Origin: Gemmataceae bacterium
Lineage (GTDB): Bacteria > Planctomycetota > Planctomycetia > Gemmatales > Gemmataceae
DNA length: 54,683 bases
Reading direction: 5' to 3'
NCBI GenBank assembly: GCA_025055795.1
Contig: JANWVV010000018.1
Span: forward strand, 21,832 to 76,514
Positions within the stretch are counted from its first letter, which is position 1. Each line of letters begins with the position of its first letter. This document shows positions 35,491-44,321 of this stretch, in pieces. Made by a program: the position numbers and the translations under genes. The notes beneath the pieces were generated by a model. It did no database searches. It saw nothing but the letters and a program-made list of their open reading frames with translations, and was not told the DNA's origin.

Positions 35491-38400
35491 TTACCCTTCG
35501 ACTACTTCTTCGCCGGCGGCTGCCGTCGTGGCCGTTTCCAGGGCGGCGGCTTCCGCTCGCTCCTGTTGACCTTCGCCAAACAGCAGCAGTAAGGGGCTGG
35601 CCACGAAAATCGAGCTGTAGGTGCCCACGATGACCCCCACCAGCATGATAAAGGAGAACAGGTGGACCCCTTCGCCGCCGAAGGCATAGAGCACAAAAGC
35701 CACCAGGAAAACGGTCAAACTAGCTAAGACCGTTCGGCTGAGGGTCTGATTGACGCTATCGTTGATCATCTGCGGGGTCAGGCGGGGGTCCTTGCCGCGG
35801 ACCTCACGGATGCGGTCGAATACGACAATCGTGTCATTGACCGAGTATCCCACTAGCGTCAACAGAGCGGCGACAGCGGCTAGATCGATCTTGAAGTCCT
35901 GGATGCCGAGTAGATTCATGCCGGGTACAGCATACAGGTAGTGGCACACAGCAATGGCCCCGAGGGTAAAGCACAGGTCGTGGATCAGGCACAAAACGGC
36001 TGCCAGTCCGAAGGTCCAGTTGCCAAAGCGGAACCACAAGTACAACAGCATGGCCACCCAGCTGGCCAGGATGGCAAACAGGGCCTGCTGCCGGGTGTCA
36101 GCAGCCAGTTGGCTGTCGAATACTTCCAGCCGTTCCGGTTCGGGCGAGCTATCAAAGGTCTGCCGGGCCGAACGCAAGACGCGTTCGAGCGTCTCGCGTT
36201 GGATCTTTTGTTGTTCCGGATCGGGTTTGGCTGCCGCCAGTTGTGCAAATTCCGGCGACTTGCTGACGTCCAGACGCATCTGGGTGAAGCGTCCTTCGAC
36301 CGCTTCGCCCAGGCCGGTCAGCAGGAACACTCCGCGGGGATCGTGTTGCAGGACCACGTAGAATTCACGTTCCAGCAGTTTTTCAATATAGGAGCGCGAG
36401 GTGGGCCGTGAGAACGTCAAGGTGGCCGTGCCGCCCTCGATGCTGTAGTCCATCGTGGCGCCGTCCAGAATCGACTGACCGTTGTCATCCCGCAGCAGCC
36501 GTTGCAGACTAACGCGTACTAGGTCATCCTCGCGTTCGGTGGTGCGGATGGTAAACCGGCGGCTCTTACCATCCGGATAGCTTTCCCCGGTCAGGTAAAG
36601 CTGTTCGACGGACACATCAGGCAATGTGCGGGCACGGGCCAGGACGTTCTGTTTCATCTCCTCGATGTCGTGTGCACCTGGCCGTCCGGGCTTTTGGGTC
36701 AGCGTGACCAAGGCCTGCGTTGAGGAACCATCCGGGTTCTGATAAGTGATCTGATAGATGTAAACGTTGGCCGCCGCACCGCCCTCTTCCGTCTGGTTGA
36801 TCCAGCGGGCATCGACCGCGTTGAGCCAGCGACGTTGGTTGTCTTCACTGAGCAGATCACGGAATCCCGCCTTACCGTCGGGAGTACGGGTTAAGGCCCG
36901 TTCTTCGCCCTCACGGAGCCGGCCGGCGAAAACGGTGCCACCACGGAAATCCACGTTCAAGCCATCCTCGCCTCGATACAAGAACAGGCCCAGCCCCAGA
37001 GCGGTCAGGAGGGTAGTAGCCGTAAAGAACTGATAGCGGTACTTCATCGGGTTGAAGTTGGGACGTTCAAACAGGCGGAGCATGCGGAGCTGGGTGATCC
37101 AGCGGCGGTACATGCCGTAGTCAAAGATCAGGCGAGTCATGTACAGGGAGGTGAACAGACTGATGACCAGTCCTAAGGTCAGGGCGATCGCAAACCCCTT
37201 GAGCTGGTCATTGCCAAAAACATACAGAACAACCGCGGTAAAGATGCTGGTCAGGTGGGTGTCGAGGATGGTGGGTAGAACGCGGGAATATCCATTACGC
37301 AGAGCTAGTGCCAGGCTGGCTCCTTTATTACGTTCTTCACGTAACCGTTCGTATATAAGGATGTTAGCGTCGACAGCCATACCCAGGGTGAGCACCAGGC
37401 CCGCCAGGCCGGGCAGGGTAAAGGCAGCGTTAACGGCCACCATGAATCCAACGGTTAGCAGCAGGTTAGCCAGCAGTGCCAGGCAGGCGACCAGACCGGC
37501 GAAGCGGTAATAGAAGATCATGAACACCAGGATGGTGACGAAGGCGGCCGCGATGGAGAAGGTACCGCGACGGATGGTGTCGGCACCGAGCGTAGGGCCG
37601 ATGGTGTTTTCGCTGACCGGCTTTTCCCGTAGTTCGGCCGACAAAGCCCCGCTCCGCAGGATATGGACAAGCCGTTCAACGGTTTTACGATCAAAGCGGC
37701 CATGGATCTGGCCGTGGCTGGTGATCTCTTGTTGCAAAGTGGGGGCTGAGACGATGCGGCCATCCAGTAGAATGGCCAGGTGTCGTTCGATACCGGAACT
37801 GGGTTTGTTCCGGCGTGTGATACGGCCGAACTGGCGGGCACCCGCGGCGTTGAAAATGAAGTCGACGGCTGGATTGTAGGCACGGTCTACCCCGACGTTG
37901 GCCGTCAAGGTGATGTCGCCGCCCACGCGCAGGGCGTCTTCTGGCGAGATACGGGTCAGGAGGAAGTATTCGTATTTTTTGCGGTCTACTAGCTTATCCG
38001 CTTCCGCTTCCGATTTACCTTCGCGTATCAGGCGTTGTTTTTCCGCTTCCTCGCGTGCGAGTTGGTCTTCGTCGAGGCACTCCCGGCTGAACAATACCAT
38101 GGCCGCTTGGGAGATGTCAAAGACGGGATTGCGGTCGCGGCCGATGAAAAGCACTTTGCGTTCCTGGCGGGCGCGGGCAGCCTCGGCCCACAGGCCACCG
38201 CTCCCCTCGAAACGGTTGGACAGTCCAAGGGTTTCCCGTTCTTCCGGGGCTAGCTCTGCCCACTGGTACCGCACTAACGCCCGGCTTTCACCAATGACGA
38301 CTTCGTATTCGCCTTCCGGCCCCTCAGGGGGGATACCTTTGCGGGCCCGGGCATTCAGCTCCTCAACATCCTTGCGCTCCAGAAGATCCCGGGCAGCGGC

Positions 38401-38862
38401 TATCCCCTCTGCGTCGTCGTGCCCATTGGCTAGAATCCGGAACTCCAGCACTCCCATCTGGGATATCAGCCGCTTGATCTCTTCGATTTCCTCGGCAGTC
38501 AGATTTTCCTTGCCCCGAGCCGAGCCACCTCCCACGGGCAAAATGATTTCAATCCGGGTAGTGCCAATGGGCCGGACCGTTACGTTTTTGATGTCTGTCG
38601 GGTCGATCCGACGCTTGATCTGCGCGGCCAATTGATTCACCTCATCCTTGCTCAGGCCGGCACCATCGCTCGCCGTGGCCGATTGCTCCCCGAGCGTTTC
38701 CTTACGCAGTTTGGTCCGTTCCAGATTAATCTCGTAAACCAGAATGGTGCCGCCCGCTAGGTCGATCCCCAGTTTGTATTTGTCGAAGCGGAAGGCGTAC
38801 AACCCTGCCAACACGCATGGGACCAGGCACAGTAGAAAGCCGCGCAGAAAGTTCCTTTGCAT
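35491..38862 (-). CDS. secDF: Fused SecD-SecF protein-export membrane protein
   Basis: This single 1123-residue polypeptide replaces separate SecD and SecF, which use the proton gradient to pull exported proteins through SecYEG. The SecD half (1 to about 590) has an N-terminal TM, LGIDLAGGTILVYEI, the P1 domain and the six-TM bundle with GMAVDANILIYERLREE. The SecF half begins about residue 597 (LFERPNFNPMKY), has VDFRGGTVFAG, and ends with LTLVGYSVNDTIVVFDRIRE. The SecF periplasmic part is some 200 residues longer than in E. coli. ATG 38862 starts a clean TM; GTG 38877 is the alternative. It lies 107 bases downstream of yajC on the same strand. Confidence 0.97.
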   Translation of the reverse strand: MQRNFLRGFLLCLVPCVLAGLYAFRFDKYKLGIDLAGGTILVYEINLERTKLRKETLGEQSATASDGAGLSKDEVNQLAAQIKRRIDPTDIKNVTVRPIGTTRIEIILPVGGGSARGKENLTAEEIEEIKRLISQMGVLEFRILANGHDDAEGIAAARDLLERKDVEELNARARKGIPPEGPEGEYEVVIGESRALVRYQWAELAPEERETLGLSNRFEGSGGLWAEAARARQERKVLFIGRDRNPVFDISQAAMVLFSRECLDEDQLAREEAEKQRLIREGKSEAEADKLVDRKKYEYFLLTRISPEDALRVGGDITLTANVGVDRAYNPAVDFIFNAAGARQFGRITRRNKPSSGIERHLAILLDGRIVSAPTLQQEITSHGQIHGRFDRKTVERLVHILRSGALSAELREKPVSENTIGPTLGADTIRRGTFSIAAAFVTILVFMIFYYRFAGLVACLALLANLLLTVGFMVAVNAAFTLPGLAGLVLTLGMAVDANILIYERLREERNKGASLALALRNGYSRVLPTILDTHLTSIFTAVVLYVFGNDQLKGFAIALTLGLVISLFTSLYMTRLIFDYGMYRRWITQLRMLRLFERPNFNPMKYRYQFFTATTLLTALGLGLFLYRGEDGLNVDFRGGTVFAGRLREGEERALTRTPDGKAGFRDLLSEDNQRRWLNAVDARWINQTEEGGAAANVYIYQITYQNPDGSSTQALVTLTQKPGRPGAHDIEEMKQNVLARARTLPDVSVEQLYLTGESYPDGKSRRFTIRTTEREDDLVRVSLQRLLRDDNGQSILDGATMDYSIEGGTATLTFSRPTSRSYIEKLLEREFYVVLQHDPRGVFLLTGLGEAVEGRFTQMRLDVSKSPEFAQLAAAKPDPEQQKIQRETLERVLRSARQTFDSSPEPERLEVFDSQLAADTRQQALFAILASWVAMLLYLWFRFGNWTFGLAAVLCLIHDLCFTLGAIAVCHYLYAVPGMNLLGIQDFKIDLAAVAALLTLVGYSVNDTIVVFDRIREVRGKDPRLTPQMINDSVNQTLSRTVLASLTVFLVAFVLYAFGGEGVHLFSFIMLVGVIVGTYSSIFVASPLLLLFGEGQQERAEAAALETATTAAAGEEVVEG

Positions 38863-38969
38863 AGAAGCACCCGTCACTCGGTAATACCTTGGCCAACCCG
38901 TGTCCTGGGGCGGAGCCTATGTCTCGGCTTCTGCCATAGTTAAAAATGGGCTAGCCTGGTCAATTGACA

Positions 38970-39329
38970 TCAGTCCTTTTTGTTGGCCTCCGCCTCATCC
39001 GCTCCAAGGATTTGCACGATAACGCTCTTTTTAATGCGCAAACGCGAATCCTCGGAACGGATGACAATTTCGTCATCACCCTCGCGAACAGAAACGACAA
39101 TTCCCACTATACCAGCATTGGTTAAGACCTTGCTGCCGCGTTTGATCGAGGCCATTAGTTTTTCCTGCTCACGTTTCTGTCGGCGGGTCTGGGCCGGAAA
39201 GACTACTAGCATCAGGAATAGTAAAACCAGTACGACGATGAACAAGGGGAACAAAGGGCTGCCCGGTCCAGCCCCCGGCCCCGGCTCGCCACCTTCCTGT
39301 GCCAGCAATATCACTGTTGCAATGGTCAT
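38970..39329 (-). CDS. yajC: Preprotein translocase subunit YajC
   Basis: This 119-residue small membrane protein associates with SecDF. One TM helix (about 27-44, PLFPLFIVVLVLLFLMLVVFP) is followed by the family motif ending QTRRQKREQEKLMASIKRG and a cytoplasmic beta domain (SKVLTNAGIVGIVVSVREGDDEIVIR). The N-terminal Gly/Pro/Ala stretch before the TM is slightly longer than usual. It precedes secDF on the same strand, as in many bacteria. The start ATG 39329 lacks a strong ribosome-binding site. Confidence 0.94.
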   Translation of the reverse strand: MTIATVILLAQEGGEPGPGAGPGSPLFPLFIVVLVLLFLMLVVFPAQTRRQKREQEKLMASIKRGSKVLTNAGIVGIVVSVREGDDEIVIRSEDSRLRIKKSVIVQILGADEAEANKKD

Positions 39330-40095
39330 GCGATCAGTCGCTCCGCCGTTTGGTTGTTTAATTTCACTGTCGATCAGACGGACTACCTGTCCCGGCCGTG
39401 TTTAGTTAGGCGGTGCTCATCGGTGTGTGGGGCATCTGCCAGGAGCTACGTTGGCCCTGCGCATATCTGCCTTGCTTCTTATGACATCCCTGGTACCTCA
39501 GGGAATCCATAATGCAGCGACGGGGGAATGACAGCCAGTTTTCTCCATTCCCATCCAGGCGGCTACCTCTCTGGCAGATTATTCAGTTTAGGACTCCCCT
39601 CTGGATGGGACAAGGTAACCTACCGCTCTCGCAGTAATTACATCTGCAGCCAGCTATGGAGCAGAACCTTTCTTGAAGGGTTGATCCTTCATCAAAGCAG
39701 TATTGAGTGATGGCTCACACGGCGGGTTTAATGGCTGGGAAAGCGGCGTCTGATCGGTATCGCGGAATTGGACTTTACGCACACACAAAGGTCTGGCATA
39801 TAGCCGAGCCGTTGGGGGAGGTATGCTTCAGAGAGTTATCAAACTGGTTCCGCACTCCTAATCGCCATAACGCTTCCTTCGAGCTGACAACAGTTGTATA
39901 GAGGTGGAGAAACAGTTTTTAACTGGTATGGGCCGTTGAAGCGGTGAGGGGGACAGACAAGCGGCTATCAGGAATAAGTTGTGAGGAGTAGGAACCGCTC
40001 CGCAGTAGCGAGGCCACGGTATCATTCCAAGTGGCGCTGCTAGCAAGGAGGCGATTTCCAGAGCACCTGGCCATCTGAAAGAGGGGGACGTTCAC
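39330..40095. other. Long divergent intergenic region with competing inverted repeats
   Basis: This 766-base gap lies between yajC (minus) and a small exported-protein gene (plus). Two weak plus-strand frames of 60 and 64 codons (39528-39901) match nothing. TCCCATCCAG (39549-39558) pairs perfectly with CTGGATGGGA (39601-39610), while an overlapping CATTCCC (39546-39552) pairs with GGGAATG (39524-39530). The two pairings exclude each other, as in an attenuator. On the minus strand they would sit about 200-280 bases ahead of yajC. Confidence 0.45.
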
Positions 40096-40638
40096 ATGCC
40101 GCCGATGCGTTCTGGCTTCCGGTGGCTGGCGGGACTTGTGGTTGTGGCGCTGCCGCTGGCAGGGGTACGGGCAGAGTCGCCGCGGCCGCCGAAAATGTCG
40201 CTTTGGGATAAGCTGTGGAGTGGCGTCAGTGGTGGCTCTAAGGCTGCGGTTGTACGAACAGGTAACGGTGGCCGCGGACCCATCATCATCTCGCCATTGC
40301 CGGACGAGGTGAAAGCCGAGGCTCTGCGAGCCGAACAGGAAGCTTACCTGCGGCGTGTGGCCGTTTGCCTCGAGCTCCGTCGCGTTGCGGTGGAACGGGG
40401 TGATGAATCCTTGTATCGTCAGGCCGAGGAACTGGAGCGTCAGGCGGAAGAACTGTATCGCTTGCGGGTACAACGGCTCGGTCTGCAACAGCTGACCCAG
40501 ATGCCCGCGGGAGCGACCGTGGAGCGGAACAAGCAGACACGCGAAGAGGAGATTCGTGCGGCGGCCCGACGATTAGCTCCGCCCGCGCCGCCGGCACCAG
40601 CCACGGCAGAAGCACGCATCCGGGAGGTCAAGCCATGA
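40096..40638 (+). CDS. Exported coiled-coil protein of unknown function
   Basis: This 180-residue protein has a signal peptide (residues 1-26, cleavage after GVRA). A short basic linker follows (PRPPKMSLWDKLWSGVSGG). Then comes a long charged helix (about 70-155) with heptad-like Leu/Ala spacing and many Glu/Arg (AEALRAEQEAYLRR, QAEELERQAEELYRLR), and an Ala/Pro tail. A structural periplasmic role is likely but no family is recognised. ATG 40096 has GAGGGGG upstream. Its final ATGA overlaps the start of the next gene, so the two are translationally coupled. Confidence 0.75.
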   Translation: MPPMRSGFRWLAGLVVVALPLAGVRAESPRPPKMSLWDKLWSGVSGGSKAAVVRTGNGGRGPIIISPLPDEVKAEALRAEQEAYLRRVAVCLELRRVAVERGDESLYRQAEELERQAEELYRLRVQRLGLQQLTQMPAGATVERNKQTREEEIRAAARRLAPPAPPAPATAEARIREVKP

Positions 40639-40970
40639 AACGGACGGCAGGAGAATTGACCTCGGTGATAGCACTGATCGGCGGCATGGTGGGCAGTTTT
40701 GGGGGATGCACCAATGTCCGACCCGTGGGGCCGCTAGCGGAGCGTTGGGTTACGCGGACATCCACGGTCGAATCCCCACCGCCCGCCGTAACCGTTCCCG
40801 CACCGCGGCCGACGCCACCGATGAATCTGGTCGCCGCCGATGACGTTCTGCCCGACAACCCCTATGCAGCCGTGGCAAAACTCAAAAGTGAATTAGAGGC
40901 TGACCGGCGTCAAATGCCCGATCCACCCCGGACCGCGGAAATCAGTCGAATCACCGGGCCGGTTAAGTAA
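40635..40970 (+). CDS. Small lipoprotein of unknown function
   Basis: This 111-residue protein has a signal sequence with lipobox-like GMVGSFGGC (Cys25), followed by Pro/Thr-rich linker and a charged C-terminal segment (AAVAKLKSELEADRRQMPDPP). It is probably anchored in the outer or inner membrane. A strong GGGAGG ribosome-binding site lies inside the upstream gene, whose stop codon it overlaps by 4 bases (ATGA). The pair probably works together in the envelope. No homologue is recognised. Confidence 0.72.
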   Translation: MKRTAGELTSVIALIGGMVGSFGGCTNVRPVGPLAERWVTRTSTVESPPPAVTVPAPRPTPPMNLVAADDVLPDNPYAAVAKLKSELEADRRQMPDPPRTAEISRITGPVK

Positions 40971-41038
40971 TGCGCACGGATGCGGTTTTTATACAACTGT
41001 GAGGACGTCTACACGGGTACACATCGGCAAAAGGTTCT

Positions 41039-41060
41039 ATAGTCCGCGAAAACGGACTAT
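41039..41060 (-). terminator. Probable terminator of the sigma-factor gene
   Basis: ATAGTCCG (41039-41046) pairs perfectly with CGGACTAT (41053-41060) across a 6-base loop, 42 bases past the minus-strand stop codon. On that strand the stem is followed by AGAACCTTTTG, a weak T-run. It sits between convergent genes and may serve both. Confidence 0.42.
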
Positions 41061-41102
41061 TGAGGGACAAATGAGTAAGTTTGTGATTCTGTGCCGAGGC
41101 TG

Positions 41103-42707
41103 TCAGCCTTCAGCGAACTGTTCTAAGCGAAGGGCCCGTGGAGGCCGACGAAGCTTGAGAATGGCACGATTTTCAATCTGACGAATGCGTTCACGGGTGA
41201 TGCCAAACTGCCGGGCGACATCATCGAGGGTCCGGGCCATGCCATCGCGCAGGCCGAAACGCAGCTCGATCACTTCCCGCTCCCGCGGTGGCAAACTACG
41301 CAGCACTTCGCGGATCCGCTCTTGGAGTAGGCGGCGGTCGGCATTCTCCCCTGGCAAGGGATGGTGTTCATCCGGTAGGTAGTCCTCCAAAGCGTGGTCT
41401 CCGTCGCCCCCGAGCGAGTCATTCAGGCTGACCGGTTGTCGTCCAACGATGCGCAACGAACGCATTTCGTCAGATTTCAAGCCAACGGCTGCAGCTAGTT
41501 CCTCGTTACTGGGATCCCGTCCGGTAGCTGCCGACAACTCGCTGCGTTTGCGTTCCAAACGGGCCAGCATGGATATCTGGTGGCACGGCACACGGACAGT
41601 ACGGGCATAATCGTGCAAGGCGCGGGTGATCCCCTGCCGAATCCACCAGGTAGCATAGGTGCCAAATTTGAATTTCAGACGCCATTCATATTTATCCACT
41701 GCCCGCATCAGGCCACGGTTGCCTTCCTGGATCAAGTCCGAAAAAGGTAAACCCCGATTGCGGTACTTTTTGGCAATCGAAACTACCAGACGAAGATTGG
41801 CTTCCGCCAGTTGCTGTCGCACCTTTTGGTAAATCTGGCGACGTTTGCGGAGAATCTTAAGGGATGTAAACAATTCCTCAGGGGTCATTAAAACCTGAGA
41901 GGTGGTTTCCCGGAGCATTTTCTCCCAATGGGCACGTTCAGCGGGCGACGGGGCAATGGCATGGGCGAGCAGGAGGTGACTGACTTCGTCGGCCGTATCT
42001 GTAAGGGCATCCATCCAGCGTTCAAGGATCTCAGTGCGTGGGGAAAGTTCCTGGACCAAACGGCGGCACTTGCCCAAGCGATGCCAGCGATCACGACGCC
42101 ATTGTGAGGTATTGCCGCGGTATTCGTCACGGATGCCCGCTGTAAAGATGGCTTTCTCTTGTTCTAATAGATAAGTAAGGGTGTTGAGATTGGGTTTAAG
42201 GCGACTGAGGATCTGACTGCGGGACAGGCGGAGCTCTTCGCTGGAATAGACGTCGATGTGGGGATCCAAGGGGAGGCGACCGGAAGCAATTCGCTCGAAC
42301 ATGTCGCGGGCGCGGAGTAAGATCAGAGGACAGATCAAGGCCGCCGCCCGGAAGCGGTTGCGGTGATATTCCAGCCGCTGCGCTAGTTCCAGCTCTTGTT
42401 CGCGGGTCAGTAAGGGGATGGCCCCCATCTGCCGCAAATAAACACCGATGGTATCATCGGCACCGCTTTCTTCTTCGGCCTCTGTCCGATCTTCCGGCTC
42501 CTCATCGGTTTCCAGAGCCGTATCTTCCAGTTCTTCGTCCCGCAGTTCGTCGATGTCAGGTTCCACGGTGTCGTTCCAATCAGTGTCGTCGGCTTCGGTG
42601 GCAGGTGGTATGAATGCGGCTGTTATTTCTCCTGCGGTTTCCCGAAGCAGTTGTGGTTGGGATGACGTTGTGGGCGTAACGGAAGCGGAAGAATCTGGGC
42701 GACTCAT
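41103..42707 (-). CDS. RNA polymerase sigma-70 family factor (RpoD-like)
   Basis: This 534-residue transcription factor directs RNA polymerase to promoters. An acidic N-terminus (about 38-82) precedes region 1.2 (84-125, [21 protein letters not shown]), then a non-conserved helical stretch. Region 2 (300-372) has [36 protein letters not shown] and the -10-melting helix [15 protein letters not shown]. Region 3 is about 380-455, and region 4.2 has the helix-turn-helix [20 protein letters not shown]. Several usually invariant positions differ, for instance EWRLKFKF for EYRRGYKF, so it may be a group 2 factor rather than the housekeeping one. GGAG lies 9 bases before ATG 42707. Confidence 0.95.
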   Translation of the reverse strand: MSRPDSSASVTPTTSSQPQLLRETAGEITAAFIPPATEADDTDWNDTVEPDIDELRDEELEDTALETDEEPEDRTEAEEESGADDTIGVYLRQMGAIPLLTREQELELAQRLEYHRNRFRAAALICPLILLRARDMFERIASGRLPLDPHIDVYSSEELRLSRSQILSRLKPNLNTLTYLLEQEKAIFTAGIRDEYRGNTSQWRRDRWHRLGKCRRLVQELSPRTEILERWMDALTDTADEVSHLLLAHAIAPSPAERAHWEKMLRETTSQVLMTPEELFTSLKILRKRRQIYQKVRQQLAEANLRLVVSIAKKYRNRGLPFSDLIQEGNRGLMRAVDKYEWRLKFKFGTYATWWIRQGITRALHDYARTVRVPCHQISMLARLERKRSELSAATGRDPSNEELAAAVGLKSDEMRSLRIVGRQPVSLNDSLGGDGDHALEDYLPDEHHPLPGENADRRLLQERIREVLRSLPPREREVIELRFGLRDGMARTLDDVARQFGITRERIRQIENRAILKLRRPPRALRLEQFAEG

Positions 42708-43073
42708 GGCATGCGTCTCCGGCTGGGCGATATCCGGAATGGTTCAGGTATTCAGGGTTCGTTTGGGAGCTGCTGGGGAATAATCAGGACCACTCCCGGT
42801 GTATATCGGAACGTTCTGGCCAATGTTGGAAGCTGGCAGCGTCCGTCTCGCGGTGGGTGGGTTTATCCGGTCAGCAACTCCTTACAACGGTAGAACACCC
42901 TCTACTGAACCATACGCATAAACCGTCGGAAGCGGACAGAATGACCAAACGGTCTTCCCCCGCGACCGCACGGCTGACGCTCCATTATACCCGCTAGCGG
43001 ACAAGCAGAATGTCGGTTGACGTCATTTTTTGCCCGTTTTTTCTGGACGCATAACCGTAGTAACGAGCATAAC
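42708..43073. other. Divergent intergenic region, no gene seen
   Basis: These 366 bases lie between the sigma-factor gene (minus) and the esterase gene (plus) and should contain both promoters. No convincing -35/-10 pair or repeat was found. Upstream in-frame extensions of the esterase start with TTG and have no ribosome-binding site. Confidence 0.4.
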
Positions 43074-44018
43074 ATGCTTGAACGGATTTCATTGGTCATT
43101 GAGAATCACGTCCGGCATTATTGGTGGTGGGGACAGCCCCGCCAAAGGTCCTTGGTGCTATTTTTGCACGGGACGGGAGCGGCCGTGCCGTGGGCCGATA
43201 CAGAAACGGGTTGGTCGTCCGCGGCTCAACGTCACGGTTTTGCCATTGCCTTACCCGAGGCGTTGCCCCTGAATCCCCGCCTACCGGCTAATTTCCGGGA
43301 TAATCCCACCCGTTGGCGTGCAGAGGACGACCCGACCACACCCGCATTAATTTCCACCCCCCCAGGGGCCACAGCCAAACCCGCTGCTACTCCTTCGGTC
43401 GATGATCCAGATCCGAAGGTAAGTTCGCTTTACCCTAACGTCGACGATGTCGCCTTCCTGGACGCCGTGATCAAAGATATACAACAGCGTTTGAATCAAC
43501 AGGTTACGCATGTCTTCCTGACAGGCTTTTCCAACGGTGCAGCGATGGTCTTTCGATATGCCGCCGCCCGCAGCGAGCGTCTGACAGCGGTTGCCCCGGT
43601 CGCTGGATATTGTCGCTGTTCTCGCCAGCAACAGCTCAACCGCCCTGTGACCACGCTTTATATGATCGGTGATGCCGATCCGCTTGTACCTTTGCGTGGA
43701 GGGTGGGTAACTAGTCCTTGGGGGAACCGCCTAGTACAGCGTCCCCCGGTGGTAGATTCCTTGGAGCGTTGGGCCGCCCTGTTGGGATGCTCTGTCATTT
43801 CCAAAGTGGTTGAAGACAATCCTGAGTTCCGTCGTGAAGTATATCCGGGCCCAGTACCTTTTCATGTGGTAATCGTAAAAGGACTGGGGCATCACTGGCC
43901 GGGAGGCCAGGGAGGATGGAACAGCCCCCTAGCCGGACCGCACCATGCCCGTCTGCAAGCGACCGAGTTTATCTGGCGGTTCTTTGAAGACCAATTAATA
44001 AGAAAGGTGAATGAATAG
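43074..44018 (+). CDS. PHB-depolymerase/LpqC-like alpha/beta-hydrolase
   Basis: This 314-residue esterase-like protein has an alpha/beta-hydrolase fold. The oxyanion region is LVLFLHGTG, the nucleophile Ser lies in GFSNGAAM (GxSxG), the acid is probably the Asp of GDADPLVPL, and the His is in GLGHHWPGG. The pattern fits the esterase family of poly(3-hydroxybutyrate) depolymerases, whose members also include feruloyl esterases. No secretion signal is seen with the ATG 43074 start. A longer frame begins with TTG 43017 but lacks support. A Pro/Thr-rich insert (TPPGATAKPAATPSVDDPDP) lies before the nucleophile. The physiological substrate is unclear. Confidence 0.85.
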   Translation: MLERISLVIENHVRHYWWWGQPRQRSLVLFLHGTGAAVPWADTETGWSSAAQRHGFAIALPEALPLNPRLPANFRDNPTRWRAEDDPTTPALISTPPGATAKPAATPSVDDPDPKVSSLYPNVDDVAFLDAVIKDIQQRLNQQVTHVFLTGFSNGAAMVFRYAAARSERLTAVAPVAGYCRCSRQQQLNRPVTTLYMIGDADPLVPLRGGWVTSPWGNRLVQRPPVVDSLERWAALLGCSVISKVVEDNPEFRREVYPGPVPFHVVIVKGLGHHWPGGQGGWNSPLAGPHHARLQATEFIWRFFEDQLIRKVNE

Positions 44019-44321
44019 TCTACACCTTCTACTTTGTTGCATATAACTAAGTTTTATCTTCATGCAATACCACAAAGACCCATGGGCGGACAAGGCGGTT
44101 ATTTGACCGTCCTGCTTTCCCATAGCTTGTGCCAAATCCAAGCAAAATCTACGGGACAGTGTAAACATTACAATTGGATGATTCCTGAGATAACGGAAAA
44201 ATCGCCCATGCGGGATCACAATGGCACGCTATAATTCGCGAGGGGATCGGTGCGGATGTCGGCTCTGTGTCTTTGTTAATTTCAATCCACACAAAAGTTT
44301 TCTTCAATGGAGACAAGGTAC
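44019..44321. other. Intergenic region, no gene seen
   Basis: This 303-base gap separates two plus-strand genes and probably carries the promoter of the cytochrome gene. It is AT-rich in its first half. No clear terminator or promoter pair was identified. Confidence 0.4.

Noticed and set aside
37898..38635. 245-codon plus-strand frame antisense to secDF
   Set aside because: It is a Ser/Arg-rich mirror of the SecD coding region with no ribosome-binding site.
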